Part shown: piece after piece, positions 45,186 through 53,568 of the stretch
Layout of the letters: each line of letters begins with the position of its first letter
Numbering within the stretch: the first letter of the stretch is position 1
Origin: Ottowia flava
GTDB lineage: Bacteria; Pseudomonadota; Gammaproteobacteria; Burkholderiales; Burkholderiaceae_C
NCBI RefSeq assembly: GCF_008017535.1
Contig: NZ_VRUA01000005.1
Coordinates: 1-64,000 of the forward strand
Direction: 5' to 3'
DNA length: 64,000 bases
Notes under the pieces: generated by a model
Seen by the model: only the letters and a program-made list of their open reading frames with translations
Database searches by the model: none
What the model was told of the DNA's origin: nothing
Position numbers and translations under genes: made by a program

Positions 45186-46025
45186 CTAATCGGGCGCAAC
45201 GGGGCGTTCCAAGTGACGCAGATACGCCTCGTCCGCCCGAGAAAGCCGCCCGTCCGCACGCGCTTTGGCCAGCAGATCCGGCCGGCGTTGTGCCGTGAGC
45301 GCCAGGCTTTGCTCACGCCGCCAACGCTCGATCTGCGCATGGTGGCCGCTCAGCAATTCGGCCGGCACGCGCTCACCCGCCCACACTTCCGGCCGCGTGT
45401 AGTGCGGACAGTCCAGCAAACCGTCCAGCGCCGGGTTGAAACTGTCGGCCTGGTGACTGCCTTCGTCGTTCAGCACCCCCGGCTGCAGCCGCGCCACGGC
45501 GTCGATCAACGCCAGCGCAGCGATCTCACCGCCCGACAGCACGAAATCGCCGAGGCTGATCTGCTGGGTCACGTAGCGATCCACAAAACGCTGGTCAATC
45601 CCCTCGTAGCGACCGCACAGCAGGATGGCGCCCTGTCCGGCAGCCCAGTCGGCCACAGCGGTGTGGCGCAACGGCGTGCCGATGGGAGAAAACAGCACCA
45701 GCGGGGCTTCCGCGCCCGCGGCGTCGGCGCGCTCGGCGCGAATCGCCTCCAGGCAGCGCAGCAGCGGCTCGGCCATCATCACCATGCCCGGGCCACCGCC
45801 GAAGGGGCGATCGTCCACACGCCGGTAGTTGCCCTCGGCGTAGTCGCGCGGGTTCCACAGGCGCAGCTCGACTTGCCCGCTGTCGAACGCCCGGCGGATC
45901 ACGCCTGCTTGCGTGAAAGAACCGAACAGCTCAGGAAACAGTGTGATGACGTCGAAGCGCAGAGCGCGCGCCACAGGTGCGTTACCGGGTCGTGGTCCGG
46001 CAGATGTCGTCGACTCAACGCTCAC
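45186..46025 (-). CDS. trmD: tRNA (guanine37-N1)-methyltransferase
   Basis: 279 residues. [44 protein letters not shown] and the knot motif [28 protein letters not shown] identify TrmD, which methylates G37 next to the anticodon with S-adenosylmethionine. The start is GTG at 46025, giving an N-terminal extension of about 22 residues before the usual MRFDVITLF; no in-frame start fits better. The usual partners rpsP and rimM do not precede it; hslO does. Confidence 0.96.
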   Translation of the reverse strand: MSVESTTSAGPRPGNAPVARALRFDVITLFPELFGSFTQAGVIRRAFDSGQVELRLWNPRDYAEGNYRRVDDRPFGGGPGMVMMAEPLLRCLEAIRAERADAAGAEAPLVLFSPIGTPLRHTAVADWAAGQGAILLCGRYEGIDQRFVDRYVTQQISLGDFVLSGGEIAALALIDAVARLQPGVLNDEGSHQADSFNPALDGLLDCPHYTRPEVWAGERVPAELLSGHHAQIERWRREQSLALTAQRRPDLLAKARADGRLSRADEAYLRHLERPVAPD

Positions 46026-46088
46026 CAGTTACCTTCGTGCATGTCGAAGTTCAGCGCCCCATGGGCACGCGGCAGCTTGAAGGCGGCT

Positions 46089-47075
46089 TCACTGCACCGA
46101 CTTCGGCTGCGGCGAGCGCTGCGCCGCTGGCGTGAACAGCCGGGCCACGTCCACCGCATCGAACCGCTCCTGGTGCCCGCAGAAGTCGCAGCCCACTTCA
46201 ATCTGGCCCATTTCGGCCAGGGCCGACTGCGTTTCTTCCTCGCCCAGCCCCTTGAGCATCGCGGCCATGCGGTCGCGGCTGCAGGAACAAGCAAAGCGTG
46301 GCCCGGAAGCGCCCACGTGCGGCTCGAAGCGCAGCAGTTTTTCCTCCCAGAACAGGCGCCGCAAAATCGTGTCGGCGTCCAGGCCCAGGAGTTCCTCGCG
46401 TTTCAGGCTCTTGGTCAGGATGGCGATGCGCTGGTAATCGTCATCGGTGTCGTCGTCAGCCTCCTCGCGCGCCACGTTGCTTTGCGTCAGGTTGTCCTGC
46501 CCCTGCCCTGGCAGGCGTTGGATCAGGATGCCGGCCGCCACCTGCTCATCGGCAGCCAGCACCAGGGTGGTGTCCAGTTGTTCGGACTGGCGCATGTAGT
46601 GCTCGACCACGGCCGCCAGATCGCCCAGGGGCGCGCCCTCGGCGTCGTTCAGGGGCACCACCCCTTGGTAGGGCTGCTGGCCAGGCTGGCGATCGCGCGG
46701 GTCGAGCGTGATGGCGCAGCGCCCGTTGCCGCGCGCGTTCACCATGGCGGGCAGCCGCGTGCCGGGCGGCACCGCACCGATCACCGAGGCCGTGGCGCGC
46801 AGACGCAGGTCGTTCTGCACCTCGGCCACCGCCAGTTTGACCGGGCCGTCGCCCATGATCTGCATGATCAGCGCGCCATCGAACTTGATGTTGCCCTGCA
46901 TCAGCACGGCCGCGGCGGTCATCTCGCCCAGCAGTTCGGCCACGGGAGGCGGGTGAGCGCCAGTCTGGGTGTTGGCGGCGCGGCGGCGCAGCACGTCCTG
47001 CCAGGCATCGGTCAGGCGCACCAGCTGGCCGCGCACCGGCAGGCCATCGAAGATGAATTTGTGCAGTTCGGACAT
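46089..47075 (-). CDS. hslO: Redox-regulated chaperone Hsp33
   Basis: 328 residues. The C-terminal zinc switch has CSC (in RFACSCSRDR) and CDFC (in VGCDFCGHQERF). The N-terminal domain begins MSELHKFIFDGLPVRGQLVRL. Under oxidation the cysteines form disulfides and the protein holds unfolding substrates. The ATG at 47075 is conserved. It is 63 bp before trmD; between them lies only a short frame ending MHEGNW that I do not regard as a gene. Confidence 0.94.
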   Translation of the reverse strand: MSELHKFIFDGLPVRGQLVRLTDAWQDVLRRRAANTQTGAHPPPVAELLGEMTAAAVLMQGNIKFDGALIMQIMGDGPVKLAVAEVQNDLRLRATASVIGAVPPGTRLPAMVNARGNGRCAITLDPRDRQPGQQPYQGVVPLNDAEGAPLGDLAAVVEHYMRQSEQLDTTLVLAADEQVAAGILIQRLPGQGQDNLTQSNVAREEADDDTDDDYQRIAILTKSLKREELLGLDADTILRRLFWEEKLLRFEPHVGASGPRFACSCSRDRMAAMLKGLGEEETQSALAEMGQIEVGCDFCGHQERFDAVDVARLFTPAAQRSPQPKSVQ

Positions 47076-47136
47076 GGGGCCAATATGGGGCGCTGAGGCC
47101 AACTTATCAATGGGGCGGCGCCTGCGCGGGCCGCAG

Positions 47137-47658
47137 TTAGAGCTTCTTGAGCGTGGCGCGGAACATGCGCGCGTTGTCGATGTAGTGTTGGGCGCTCTGG
47201 CGCAGCCCCTCGATCTGCTCGGGTGTCAGCTGGCGGATCGCGCGCGCCGGGCTGCCCACGATCATGCTCCCATCGGGAAATTCCTTGCCCTCGGTCACCA
47301 GCGAGCCAGCGCCCACCAAGCAGTTCTTGCCGATTTTCGCGCCATTGAGCACCACGGCACCAATGCCGATCAGCGATTCGTCACCAATCGTGCAGCCGTG
47401 CAGCATCACCTTGTGGCCCACCGTCACGTGCCTGCCCACCGTCAGCGGCTGGCCCACGTCAGCGTGCAGCACGCTCAGGTCCTGAATGTTGCTGCCCTCG
47501 CCGATGGTCATGGTTTCTGTGTCGCCGCGCAGCACGCAGCCGAACCACACGCTCGCGTCTGGCCCCAGCGTTACCGCGCCCATTACCTCGGCCGACTCGG
47601 CGATCCACGCGGTCGGGTCAACCTGCGGCGCCTTGCCATCGATTTCATACTGCGCCAT
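47137..47658 (-). CDS. Gamma-class carbonic anhydrase-like hexapeptide protein
   Basis: 173 residues of left-handed beta-helix repeats. It shows FGCVLRGDTETMTIGEGSNIQDLSVLHAD, with the zinc-ligand histidine pattern continued in VTVGHKVMLHGCTIGDESLIGIGAVVLNGA. This matches the YrdA/gamma-CA-like family, some of which bind zinc and hydrate CO2 while others have no known activity. The ATG at 47658 is divergent from the ferritin-like gene with a very small gap. Confidence 0.9.
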   Translation of the reverse strand: MAQYEIDGKAPQVDPTAWIAESAEVMGAVTLGPDASVWFGCVLRGDTETMTIGEGSNIQDLSVLHADVGQPLTVGRHVTVGHKVMLHGCTIGDESLIGIGAVVLNGAKIGKNCLVGAGSLVTEGKEFPDGSMIVGSPARAIRQLTPEQIEGLRQSAQHYIDNARMFRATLKKL

Positions 47659-47720
47659 CGCTCGATCTCCTTGAGGGTTCGGTGTCGGAACCGCGCGTCC
47701 CGATCCCTACAATTCTAGGG

Positions 47721-48524
47721 ATGGAGTTGCGTCCCCTCGCCCTAGAGGCCCTCTGCGAAGCCGATTTGGAACAAAAACTGGCGCTGGTCGGCGCCCTGAA
47801 AGCGCAGGCAGCTACGGTTTTGATAGCTCCCGAGGCCGCCGTGAGTGTGCCCATGCCGCTGCCAGGCCGACCTGCACAACCGCAGCTGATCGAACCCAAG
47901 CTCGTGCCGCAGCGCAGCGTGCACACGCCGGAAGGGCGCGCGAGGCTGATCCACGCCATCTGCCACATCGAGTTCAACGCCATCAACCTGGCGCTGGACG
48001 CCATCTGGCGTTTTGCCGACATGCCCGAGGATTTCTACCGCGACTGGCTGCGCGTGGCGATCGAGGAGGCCTACCACTTCAGCTTGCTGCACGACCACCT
48101 GCAGCGCCACCATGGCCACCGCTACGGCGATTTCCCCGCACACGATGGCCTGTGGGCGATGTGCGAGCGCACCAGCGGCGACATCACCGCGCGCATGGCG
48201 CTGGTGCCGCGCACGCTGGAAGCGCGCGGCCTGGATGCCACGCCTCTGATCCAGGCCAAGCTGCGCGCCGTGGGGACGCCCGACGCCCTTGCCGCGTGCG
48301 ACATCCTGGACATCATCCTGCGCGACGAAATCGGCCACGTCGCCATCGGCAACCACTGGTACGGCTGGCTGTGCGCGCGCCAGGGTCTGGCACCGGTGGC
48401 GCACTACCGCCAGTTGGTCCGGCACTACGCCGCGCCGCGCCTGCGCGGCCCGTTCAACACGCTGGCACGCCAGATGGCCGGTTTCACCCGGGAAGAGCTG
48501 GCGGCGCTGACGGCCGACGCCTGA
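47721..48524 (+). CDS. Ferritin-like DUF455 family protein, with a repeat-derived segment
   Basis: 267 residues from ATG 47721 (MELRPLALEALCEAD, the family start); a GTG at 47682 with GAGGG upstream would add 13 residues. The four-helix ferritin-like core has metal-ligand-type residues in HAICHIEFNAINLALDAIWRF, AIEEAYHFSLLHDHL and LRDEIGHVAIGNHW. Its substrate is unknown; the fold resembles di-iron proteins such as MiaE. Residues ~26-37 (KAQAATVLIAPEAA) are encoded by a copy of the dispersed repeat. With TACAAT at 47708-47713, the ATG at 47721 could be nearly leaderless. Confidence 0.82.
   Translation: MELRPLALEALCEADLEQKLALVGALKAQAATVLIAPEAAVSVPMPLPGRPAQPQLIEPKLVPQRSVHTPEGRARLIHAICHIEFNAINLALDAIWRFADMPEDFYRDWLRVAIEEAYHFSLLHDHLQRHHGHRYGDFPAHDGLWAMCERTSGDITARMALVPRTLEARGLDATPLIQAKLRAVGTPDALAACDILDIILRDEIGHVAIGNHWYGWLCARQGLAPVAHYRQLVRHYAAPRLRGPFNTLARQMAGFTREELAALTADA
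47795..47828 (+). repeat. Dispersed repeat copy inside the DUF455 gene
   Basis: GCGCAGGCAGCTACGGTTTTGATAGC, preceded by CCTGAAA, is the right half of the repeat. It is read in frame near the N-terminus of the protein. Confidence 0.6.
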
Positions 48525-48688
48525 GCGCGGCGACTCGAGCGTCGGGGCGGGCAGGATGCGCCCCCGTCTGCGCTCTGCCGAGAGCGCCTTCTGCGCCAGC
48601 CGCCCTGCCAAGTCGCTACGATGACCCGTTGTTTCCATTGCCGCGCCACTGCGCTGCGGCGCCTGACCTTTCACTATGGAGCCCCGAC

Positions 48689-49177
48689 ATGAGCCAAAAA
48701 CCCGTCGTCCAGGACGTCGGCCCCAAGCCGAACTCGTTTGATCTGGAAAACGCCACCAAGGACAACGCCAACTACCGCACCGTCGCCTGGAGCGGCAAGT
48801 ACCTGCAGGTCACGCTGATGTCGATCGAGCCCGGCCAATCCATTGGCCTGGAAGCGCACCCCGACACCGACCAGTTCCTGCGCCTGGACGCTGGCCAGGG
48901 CCGGTGCACCATGGGCCCAAGCAAGGACAACCTGAACTTCACGCAGGACGTGGAAGACGGCTGGTGCATCATGGTGCCCGCCGGCACCTGGCACGACGTG
49001 ATCAACACCGGCAGCGAGCCCATGCGTCTGTACGCCGTCTACGCGCCGGTGCACCACGCGGCCGGTAAGGTCCATGGCACGTTCGACGACGCCGAGCGGG
49101 ACGAAGACGCCGGAACGGACGAGCCGCCCGAGTGGTCGGTTCAACCACCCCACACGCGCGACGACAAGCACGCCTGA
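48689..49177 (+). CDS. Cupin-domain protein
   Basis: 162 residues. A single cupin beta-barrel has motif 1 in EPGQSIGLEAHPDTDQFLRLDAGQG (His, Asp and Gln in place of the usual HxHxxxE) and motif 2 in MVPAGTWHDVINTG (PxGxxH). Likely a small metal-binding cupin, substrate unknown. A good ribosome site (GGAG) precedes the ATG at 48689. The C-terminal ~40 residues are acidic and then basic, probably disordered. Confidence 0.85.
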   Translation: MSQKPVVQDVGPKPNSFDLENATKDNANYRTVAWSGKYLQVTLMSIEPGQSIGLEAHPDTDQFLRLDAGQGRCTMGPSKDNLNFTQDVEDGWCIMVPAGTWHDVINTGSEPMRLYAVYAPVHHAAGKVHGTFDDAERDEDAGTDEPPEWSVQPPHTRDDKHA

Positions 49178-49198
49178 GCGGCCGGGCGGCGCAACCGT

Positions 49199-49861
49199 CT
49201 ACTTGCCGGGGTCGCGGGCCACTTCCCGCGCCACCCGCGCGCGATCGTAGGGCGGTAGCACCGCCTTGCGAATCGGCGCCTTGGCCAAGACAGGGAACTG
49301 GTTGCGGAAGGCGGCCTCGTCCGTGCGCCAGCCGTCGGTGATCACCACGTCAAAGCTGGCCGCTTCTTGCGTGGGCGCCGGGGCGCCCGCCTTGGCCTGC
49401 CGCAAGGTGGCGCGAACATTGCCCAGGTAAGCCACCCCCCGCGATTCGCGCACCGACAGCGGCGCGTACAGCGGCGCGTAGAAATGGGTATTGCCCAGGG
49501 GCGAATAGCTGTTGCCGTACAGCGTGCGCAAACGGTATTCGCCTGGCGCCAGCGCCAGCCGGGCCGCGTAGCTGTTGACCGGCGCGCCCGGCACCACGAC
49601 CACGCCGTTCATGTCCATCGTGTGACTCTCGCGCTCCCACTGATCGCCAACGCGGCGATCGACGATGACACCCAAAAACGTCGGCTGATCGTAGGACCGG
49701 TACTGGTTCTCCATCGTCACCATCAGCAGGTAGATCGCCGTCTGCTTGTCTTCCAGCTTCTCCGTCGCGTTGGCGAACGGCATGGTGTGCAGCGATGCGC
49801 ACCCGGTCAGTGCCATCAAGGTCAGGCCCGCGCTCAGCGCGGCAAAGCTCCGTCGAATCAT
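49199..49861 (-). CDS. Predicted lipoprotein of unknown function
   Basis: 220 residues. A signal peptide with lipobox LTGC (cysteine at about residue 20) begins MIRRSFAALSAGLTLMALTGCASLHTMPF. The rest has alternating strands (IYLLMVTMENQYRSY, VVVVPGAPVNSYAARLALAPGEYRL) and a YAPLYAPLSV motif. It is likely to be anchored to a membrane by its lipidated cysteine. I recognise no family. The ATG at 49861 follows AGGGAG. It converges with the cupin gene. Confidence 0.75.
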   Translation of the reverse strand: MIRRSFAALSAGLTLMALTGCASLHTMPFANATEKLEDKQTAIYLLMVTMENQYRSYDQPTFLGVIVDRRVGDQWERESHTMDMNGVVVVPGAPVNSYAARLALAPGEYRLRTLYGNSYSPLGNTHFYAPLYAPLSVRESRGVAYLGNVRATLRQAKAGAPAPTQEAASFDVVITDGWRTDEAAFRNQFPVLAKAPIRKAVLPPYDRARVAREVARDPGK

Positions 49862-49918
49862 TTGTCGGTCTCCCTTAAGACTTTGGTGGGGTCTGACTGA
49901 AATACTTATCACTTAGGT

Positions 49919-49965
49919 CTTCAGTCGTAGTCCCACCTGCGCAGACAGCTATCATTTTTGATGGC
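49919..49965 (+). repeat. Dispersed repeat copy (upstream of the lipoprotein gene)
   Basis: CTTCAGTCGTAGTCCCACC, then TGCGCAGACAGCTATCATTTTTGATGGC. It is close to the full repeat and lies in the divergent gap. Confidence 0.7.
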
Positions 49966-50096
49966 TGCAAACCATCATAGCGAAGACCGGCGACGATGGG
50001 GCCTCCTGCCCTTTAGCGTCTGAGCCGATACCCGGCGCGCGCCTTTTGCCACGGCCCCCTCCGATAGCGAACCGTTCCGGCGGCGACAATGGCACC

Positions 50097-50324
50097 ATGG
50101 TCAAACCCTCCCCGTGGACCAGCAAGATCCTCGCCTTGCTCCACACCGGCAACACCCGCGCCGTGATCGCCCAGATCAAAATCGCCCCTTCCATCAAGGA
50201 CCTCAAGACCTTGCAAACCAGCCTGCTGACCAAGGGGCTCCTCGGCCGCCGGCGCGACATGGATGAAGCCGTCATCGACAACCTGGCCTTGCTTTCGCCG
50301 TCCCGCCTGCGCCGCTCTCCCTGA
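50097..50324 (+). CDS. Small conserved-looking basic protein, unknown
   Basis: 75 residues from ATG 50097. It is basic and helical (WTSKILALLHTGNTRAVIAQIKIAPSIKDLKTLQTSLLTKGLLGRRRDMDEAVIDNLALL) with even codon use typical of a gene. The stop is 7 bp before the helicase start, so it may be translated with it. No family recognised; no clear ribosome site. It could be a non-coding artefact, but the absence of low-complexity sequence argues for a real small gene. Confidence 0.5.
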   Translation: MVKPSPWTSKILALLHTGNTRAVIAQIKIAPSIKDLKTLQTSLLTKGLLGRRRDMDEAVIDNLALLSPSRLRRSP

Positions 50325-50331
50325 CTGTCTG

Positions 50332-51615
50332 ATGACCCCTGACTTCCATGCGCTCGGCCTGAGCGCCCCTCTCGCCCAAGGCGCCACCGCCGCCGGTTTC
50401 GGCACGCCCACGCCAGTGCAGGCCGCGGCCATCCCGGCGGTCCTGCGCGGTGCCGACCTGCTGGCTTCGGCCCAGACCGGCTCTGGCAAGACCGCGGCGT
50501 TTGCGCTTCCGCTGCTGCAGCGCCTGATCGATGACCCTTCTCAGCGCCAGAGCAACCACGCCCGCGCCCTCGTGCTCGTTCCGACGAGAGAGCTGGCCGT
50601 GCAGGTAGGCGGCGTGGTGCGCGAAGTGGCCCGCCATCTCACGCCGCGCCTCAGGGTGGTTGAGGCCTATGGCGGCGTCTCCATCAACCCGCAGATGCAG
50701 GCCTTGCGCGGCGGCACCGACGTGCTGGTCGCCACGCCCGGGCGGCTGCTCGACCTGGCAGATCACAACGCCGTGAAGCTGGACGCCGTGCAGACGCTGG
50801 TGCTGGACGAGGCCGACCGCCTGCTCGACCTGGGTTTTGCCGACGAGCTGGCGCGCGTGCTGGCGCTCTTGCCCGCGCGGCGGCAGAACCTGTTCTTCTC
50901 GGCCACCTTTCCGCCCGCGGTCGAAGCGCTGGCCGCCAGCCTGCTGCACGACCCCGTGCGCGTCAGCGTGGCCGAGTCGCCCATACACACCCCCGACATC
51001 GCCCAGCGCGCCATCGCGGTCGACACCGCGCGCCGCACCGAGTTGTTGCGCCACCTGTTTGCCGACCAAGGCTGGACGCAGGCGCTGGTCTTCGTCGCCA
51101 CGCAGCACGCGGCCGAGCACGTGGCGGCCAAACTGCGCCAGCGCGGGCTGTACGCCACCTCCTTCCACGGGGGCTTAAGCCAGGGCGCGCGCCAACAGAC
51201 ACTGGCAGAGTTCAAGAATGGCCAGTGGGACATGCTGATCACCACCGACCTGGCCGCGCGCGGCATCGACATTGCCGAGCTGCCGGTGGTCGTCAACTAC
51301 GACCTGCCGCGCTCGCCCGTCGATTACGTGCACCGCATTGGCCGCACGGGCCGCGCGGGCCAGTCGGGCGAGGCCATCAGCCTGGTCACCCCGAACAACG
51401 CGGCGCATTGGCGCCTGATCGCCCAACGGCAAGGGCTGAACCTCCCGCTGGAACGCGTCGCCGGATTCGAGCCCACCGGCGTCGAAGTCGCCACAGCCCC
51501 CGCCCGCACCGAGGCGCAGGGCAACGGCGGCATCAAGGGCAAGCGGCCCAGCAAGAAAGACAAGCTGCGCGCCGCCGCTGCTCAGGCCAGCAAACCTGGC
51601 GGCTCGTCGGCCTAG
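50332..51615 (+). CDS. rhlE: DEAD-box RNA helicase, RhlE-like
   Basis: 427 residues. Q motif FGTPTPVQAAAIP, motif I ASAQTGSGKT, Ia PTRELAVQ, motif II DEAD in VLDEADRLLD, motif III SAT, motif V TDLAARGIDI and motif VI HRIGRTGRAG are all present. The C-terminus is short and basic (KGKRPSKKDKLR), as in RhlE of betaproteobacteria. It unwinds short RNA duplexes, often in ribosome assembly or RNA decay. The ATG at 50332 is the family start. Confidence 0.93.
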   Translation: MTPDFHALGLSAPLAQGATAAGFGTPTPVQAAAIPAVLRGADLLASAQTGSGKTAAFALPLLQRLIDDPSQRQSNHARALVLVPTRELAVQVGGVVREVARHLTPRLRVVEAYGGVSINPQMQALRGGTDVLVATPGRLLDLADHNAVKLDAVQTLVLDEADRLLDLGFADELARVLALLPARRQNLFFSATFPPAVEALAASLLHDPVRVSVAESPIHTPDIAQRAIAVDTARRTELLRHLFADQGWTQALVFVATQHAAEHVAAKLRQRGLYATSFHGGLSQGARQQTLAEFKNGQWDMLITTDLAARGIDIAELPVVVNYDLPRSPVDYVHRIGRTGRAGQSGEAISLVTPNNAAHWRLIAQRQGLNLPLERVAGFEPTGVEVATAPARTEAQGNGGIKGKRPSKKDKLRAAAAQASKPGGSSA

Positions 51616-51698
51616 CGCCAGGCAACACGGCTGATGGCGAGTGCTAAGCGTGCTCCATCGGTTGCGCGCCGCGCCACGCTCTCGGCACCCGGTTTTTT

Positions 51699-51728
51699 GC
51701 TATGCCTCAATAGGTGCCTGCGAACACC
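51699..51728 (-). repeat. Dispersed repeat copy, diverged (rhlE downstream)
   Basis: Reverse orientation: GCTATGCCTCAATAGGTGCCTGCG, with the middle of the repeat lost. Confidence 0.4.
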
Positions 51729-51739
51729 GTTGTTCGCAG
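51718..51739. promoter_or_regulatory. Perfect 9-bp palindrome CTGCGAACA-CCGT-TGTTCGCAG
   Basis: Two perfect 9-base arms with a 4-base centre in the gap between rhlE and the DUF1269 gene. No T-run follows. It may be an operator or an RNA hairpin. Its left arm overlaps the end of the diverged repeat copy, so it could have arisen from it. Confidence 0.5.
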
Positions 51740-52011
51740 ACGGCGCCCATCGTCAGACCCGCGCTGAAACCCTTTTCGGGTGACCGGGCCTTTGACGCGA
51801 TCAAGCCCCGGCGACATCGCCTCGCCTGACAGCCCGGCTTTGTCCGACGCACCGGCGCGGCCTGGACCCGCGCCGCCCGCAACCCGAAGGCCGACAAGAT
51901 AGCCAGGCCGTGTCGCAGTTGTGTCACGGTGCTGCCGGAGCCAAAGGCGCCCTGCACTGGCGGTTCGCACGCAGCGGGCGCACACTTTCTTTGCATTGAA
52001 AGGATTCGGAC

Positions 52012-52614
52012 ATGGCCACCAACATCGACCTCATCACCTGGGACGAACCCAGCAAAGCCTATAAGGCACTGAACGACATCACCACCGGCAACTGGAACTT
52101 CAACCTGCGTCAGGCCTACGTGCTGGAGCGCAAGACGGACGGTGGCTTCGTCATCAAAGACGGCAACCAGAACGTCGTCGGCATGGGCACGCTGGGCGGC
52201 AGCCTGATCGGCATGGTCATCGGCGTGCTGGGCGGCCCGCTGGGCGTGCTGCTGGGTTGGGCCGGCGGCGCGCTGTTCGGCTCGCTGGTCGACATGGACA
52301 AGGCGGTCGACAGCACCTCCGTCCTGGCGGCGATGAGCAAATCCATCCCGCCCGGCGGCACCGCATTGGTGATGGAGGTGGACGAGCCGACGACCGAAGC
52401 GCTGGACGCGTTTGCCGCCCAATCCGGCGGCACCGTGCTGCGCCGGTCGGCTGAAGAAGTGCGGGTGGAAGTGGCCGCGGCCGCCGACGCCGTGGAAGCC
52501 GCGTCGAAGGAGGCCAATCGCGTGCTGCGCGAGCAGCGCCACGCCGAAACCAAGGAAAAGCTGGAAAGCGCCTGGGACGACCTGAAGGCCAAGTTCAAGA
52601 ACGCGTTTTCCTAA
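52012..52614 (+). CDS. DUF1269 family protein
   Basis: 200 residues. A typical DUF1269 protein: an N-terminal ferredoxin-like segment (NIDLITWDEPSKAYKALNDI), a glycine-rich hydrophobic hairpin (VGMGTLGGSLIGMVIGVLGGPLGVLLGWAGGALFGSLVD, about 55-95) and a C-terminal acidic helical tail (about 150-200) that looks like a coiled coil. It is probably membrane-associated. Function not known. A good ribosome site (GAAAGGA) precedes the ATG. Confidence 0.85.
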   Translation: MATNIDLITWDEPSKAYKALNDITTGNWNFNLRQAYVLERKTDGGFVIKDGNQNVVGMGTLGGSLIGMVIGVLGGPLGVLLGWAGGALFGSLVDMDKAVDSTSVLAAMSKSIPPGGTALVMEVDEPTTEALDAFAAQSGGTVLRRSAEEVRVEVAAAADAVEAASKEANRVLREQRHAETKEKLESAWDDLKAKFKNAFS

Positions 52615-52648
52615 GGTGGCCCGGCGGCGCCGCTTCCGCCCACGTCGC

Positions 52649-53020
52649 TCAGTCCTCGGCCTCGTGGTGCCGGCGGCGCACCGGGCCGTCGGTCTCGGCG
52701 CCTGCGGGATCGGCATACCCGCCGTGCTCGCCCTGCGGCCGGTGTTGGCGCTGCGCTGCCCGCGCCAGGATCTCAACGTAGAACTGCGGCGCGCCGGCCG
52801 CCACCGTTTCGTCAATGCGCTCGATGATCGCCGCCACATGCACCGGCTGCGCGTCGTCCTGCGTGGGGCCAAAGCGGCAGTCGAACGCCCAGTAGTCCAT
52901 GCCCGCCGGCAATTCCCGCCGCCGCTCGCGCTTCAGGTACTTGCGGATTTCGTGCTTGGTGGCGTCCAGCAGGCGGTCGGGGTGCTTGCCTTCTGCGGTC
53001 AGGGGAAAAGTTTTGCGCAT
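52649..53020 (-). CDS. DUF6172 family protein
   Basis: 123 residues. MRKTFPLTAEGKHPDRLLDATKHEIRKYLKRERRRELP and DYWAFDCRFGPTQDDAQPVHVAAIIERIDE are hallmarks of DUF6172, small cytoplasmic proteins found across Comamonadaceae and related groups. Function unknown. The ATG at 53020 is the family start. The last ~30 residues are low complexity. Confidence 0.85.
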   Translation of the reverse strand: MRKTFPLTAEGKHPDRLLDATKHEIRKYLKRERRRELPAGMDYWAFDCRFGPTQDDAQPVHVAAIIERIDETVAAGAPQFYVEILARAAQRQHRPQGEHGGYADPAGAETDGPVRRRHHEAED

Positions 53021-53180
53021 GGCCGATGGTAGCCCTGCGGCGGGTGCGCCGCTGCACCGACGTTCAGCACGACGCGGCGGCAGGCGTCGCCAGGGTCTGC
53101 GCCGAACAATCCGTCGCCCTGCACCCATCTGCCCACCCCATCAGCGCCGCTACACTGGTCCGCAACTTGAGGAGACTTGG

Positions 53181-53498
53181 ATGCGGTTCCCCATCGTCAC
53201 CGTGCTGCTGGGCGCCGCGTGTGCCAGCAGCGCCCACGCACAGATTTACCGCTGCCCGGACGCGCATGGGCGGACCGTGTACCAGCAGGCACGCTGCAGC
53301 GGCGGCAAACCCATGCAGGTGCGCCCCGCCAGCGGCTTGAAGCCCATTCCCGTCCCACCCGCACGTTCGGCGCGGCCGGATACGCGCAGCCGTGACGGTG
53401 CCGGAGCTGCCGGTGCTGCTGATGGCGCGGGCGGCACTGGTGGAACTGGCGGTGCCGCAGGGCAAGCCGGCCAGCCCACCCTGGCGGCCTCGCGCTAG
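53181..53498 (+). CDS. DUF4124-like secreted protein with glycine-rich tail
   Basis: 105 residues: a signal peptide (ending SSAHA, about 20), then AQIYRCPDAHGRTVYQQARCSGGKPMQV, the DUF4124 core with two cysteines that may form a disulfide. A glycine/alanine-rich low-complexity tail (about 72-100) follows. It is probably periplasmic; function unknown. The ATG at 53181 follows GGAG. Confidence 0.8.
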   Translation: MRFPIVTVLLGAACASSAHAQIYRCPDAHGRTVYQQARCSGGKPMQVRPASGLKPIPVPPARSARPDTRSRDGAGAAGAADGAGGTGGTGGAAGQAGQPTLAASR

Positions 53499-53568
53499 CC
53501 TCCGGCGGTCCAGCGCGGACGCGGCAACGGTACCGTGCCCCGGACTGGCCGCGCCTCTGCCGAACCAC

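Larger units (their letters stand above)
51616..52011. other. 396-bp gap between rhlE and the DUF1269 gene
   Basis: The gap holds a weak reverse copy of the dispersed repeat (51699-51728) that merges with a strong palindrome (51718-51739), then a GC-rich stretch with an imperfect ACCC/GGGT hairpin near 51768-51784. A good ribosome site (GAAAGGA) precedes the DUF1269 gene. I see no other gene. Confidence 0.5.

Noticed and set aside
46026-46088. Short frame ending in MHEGNW between hslO and trmD as a gene
   Set aside because: Too short, no conserved features, and better explained as the translation-start region of trmD.
51718-51739. LexA operator
   Set aside because: The palindrome has GAAC-N6-GTTC, not the GAAC-N4-GTTC of Gram-positive LexA, and betaproteobacterial LexA uses CTGT-N8-ACAG.
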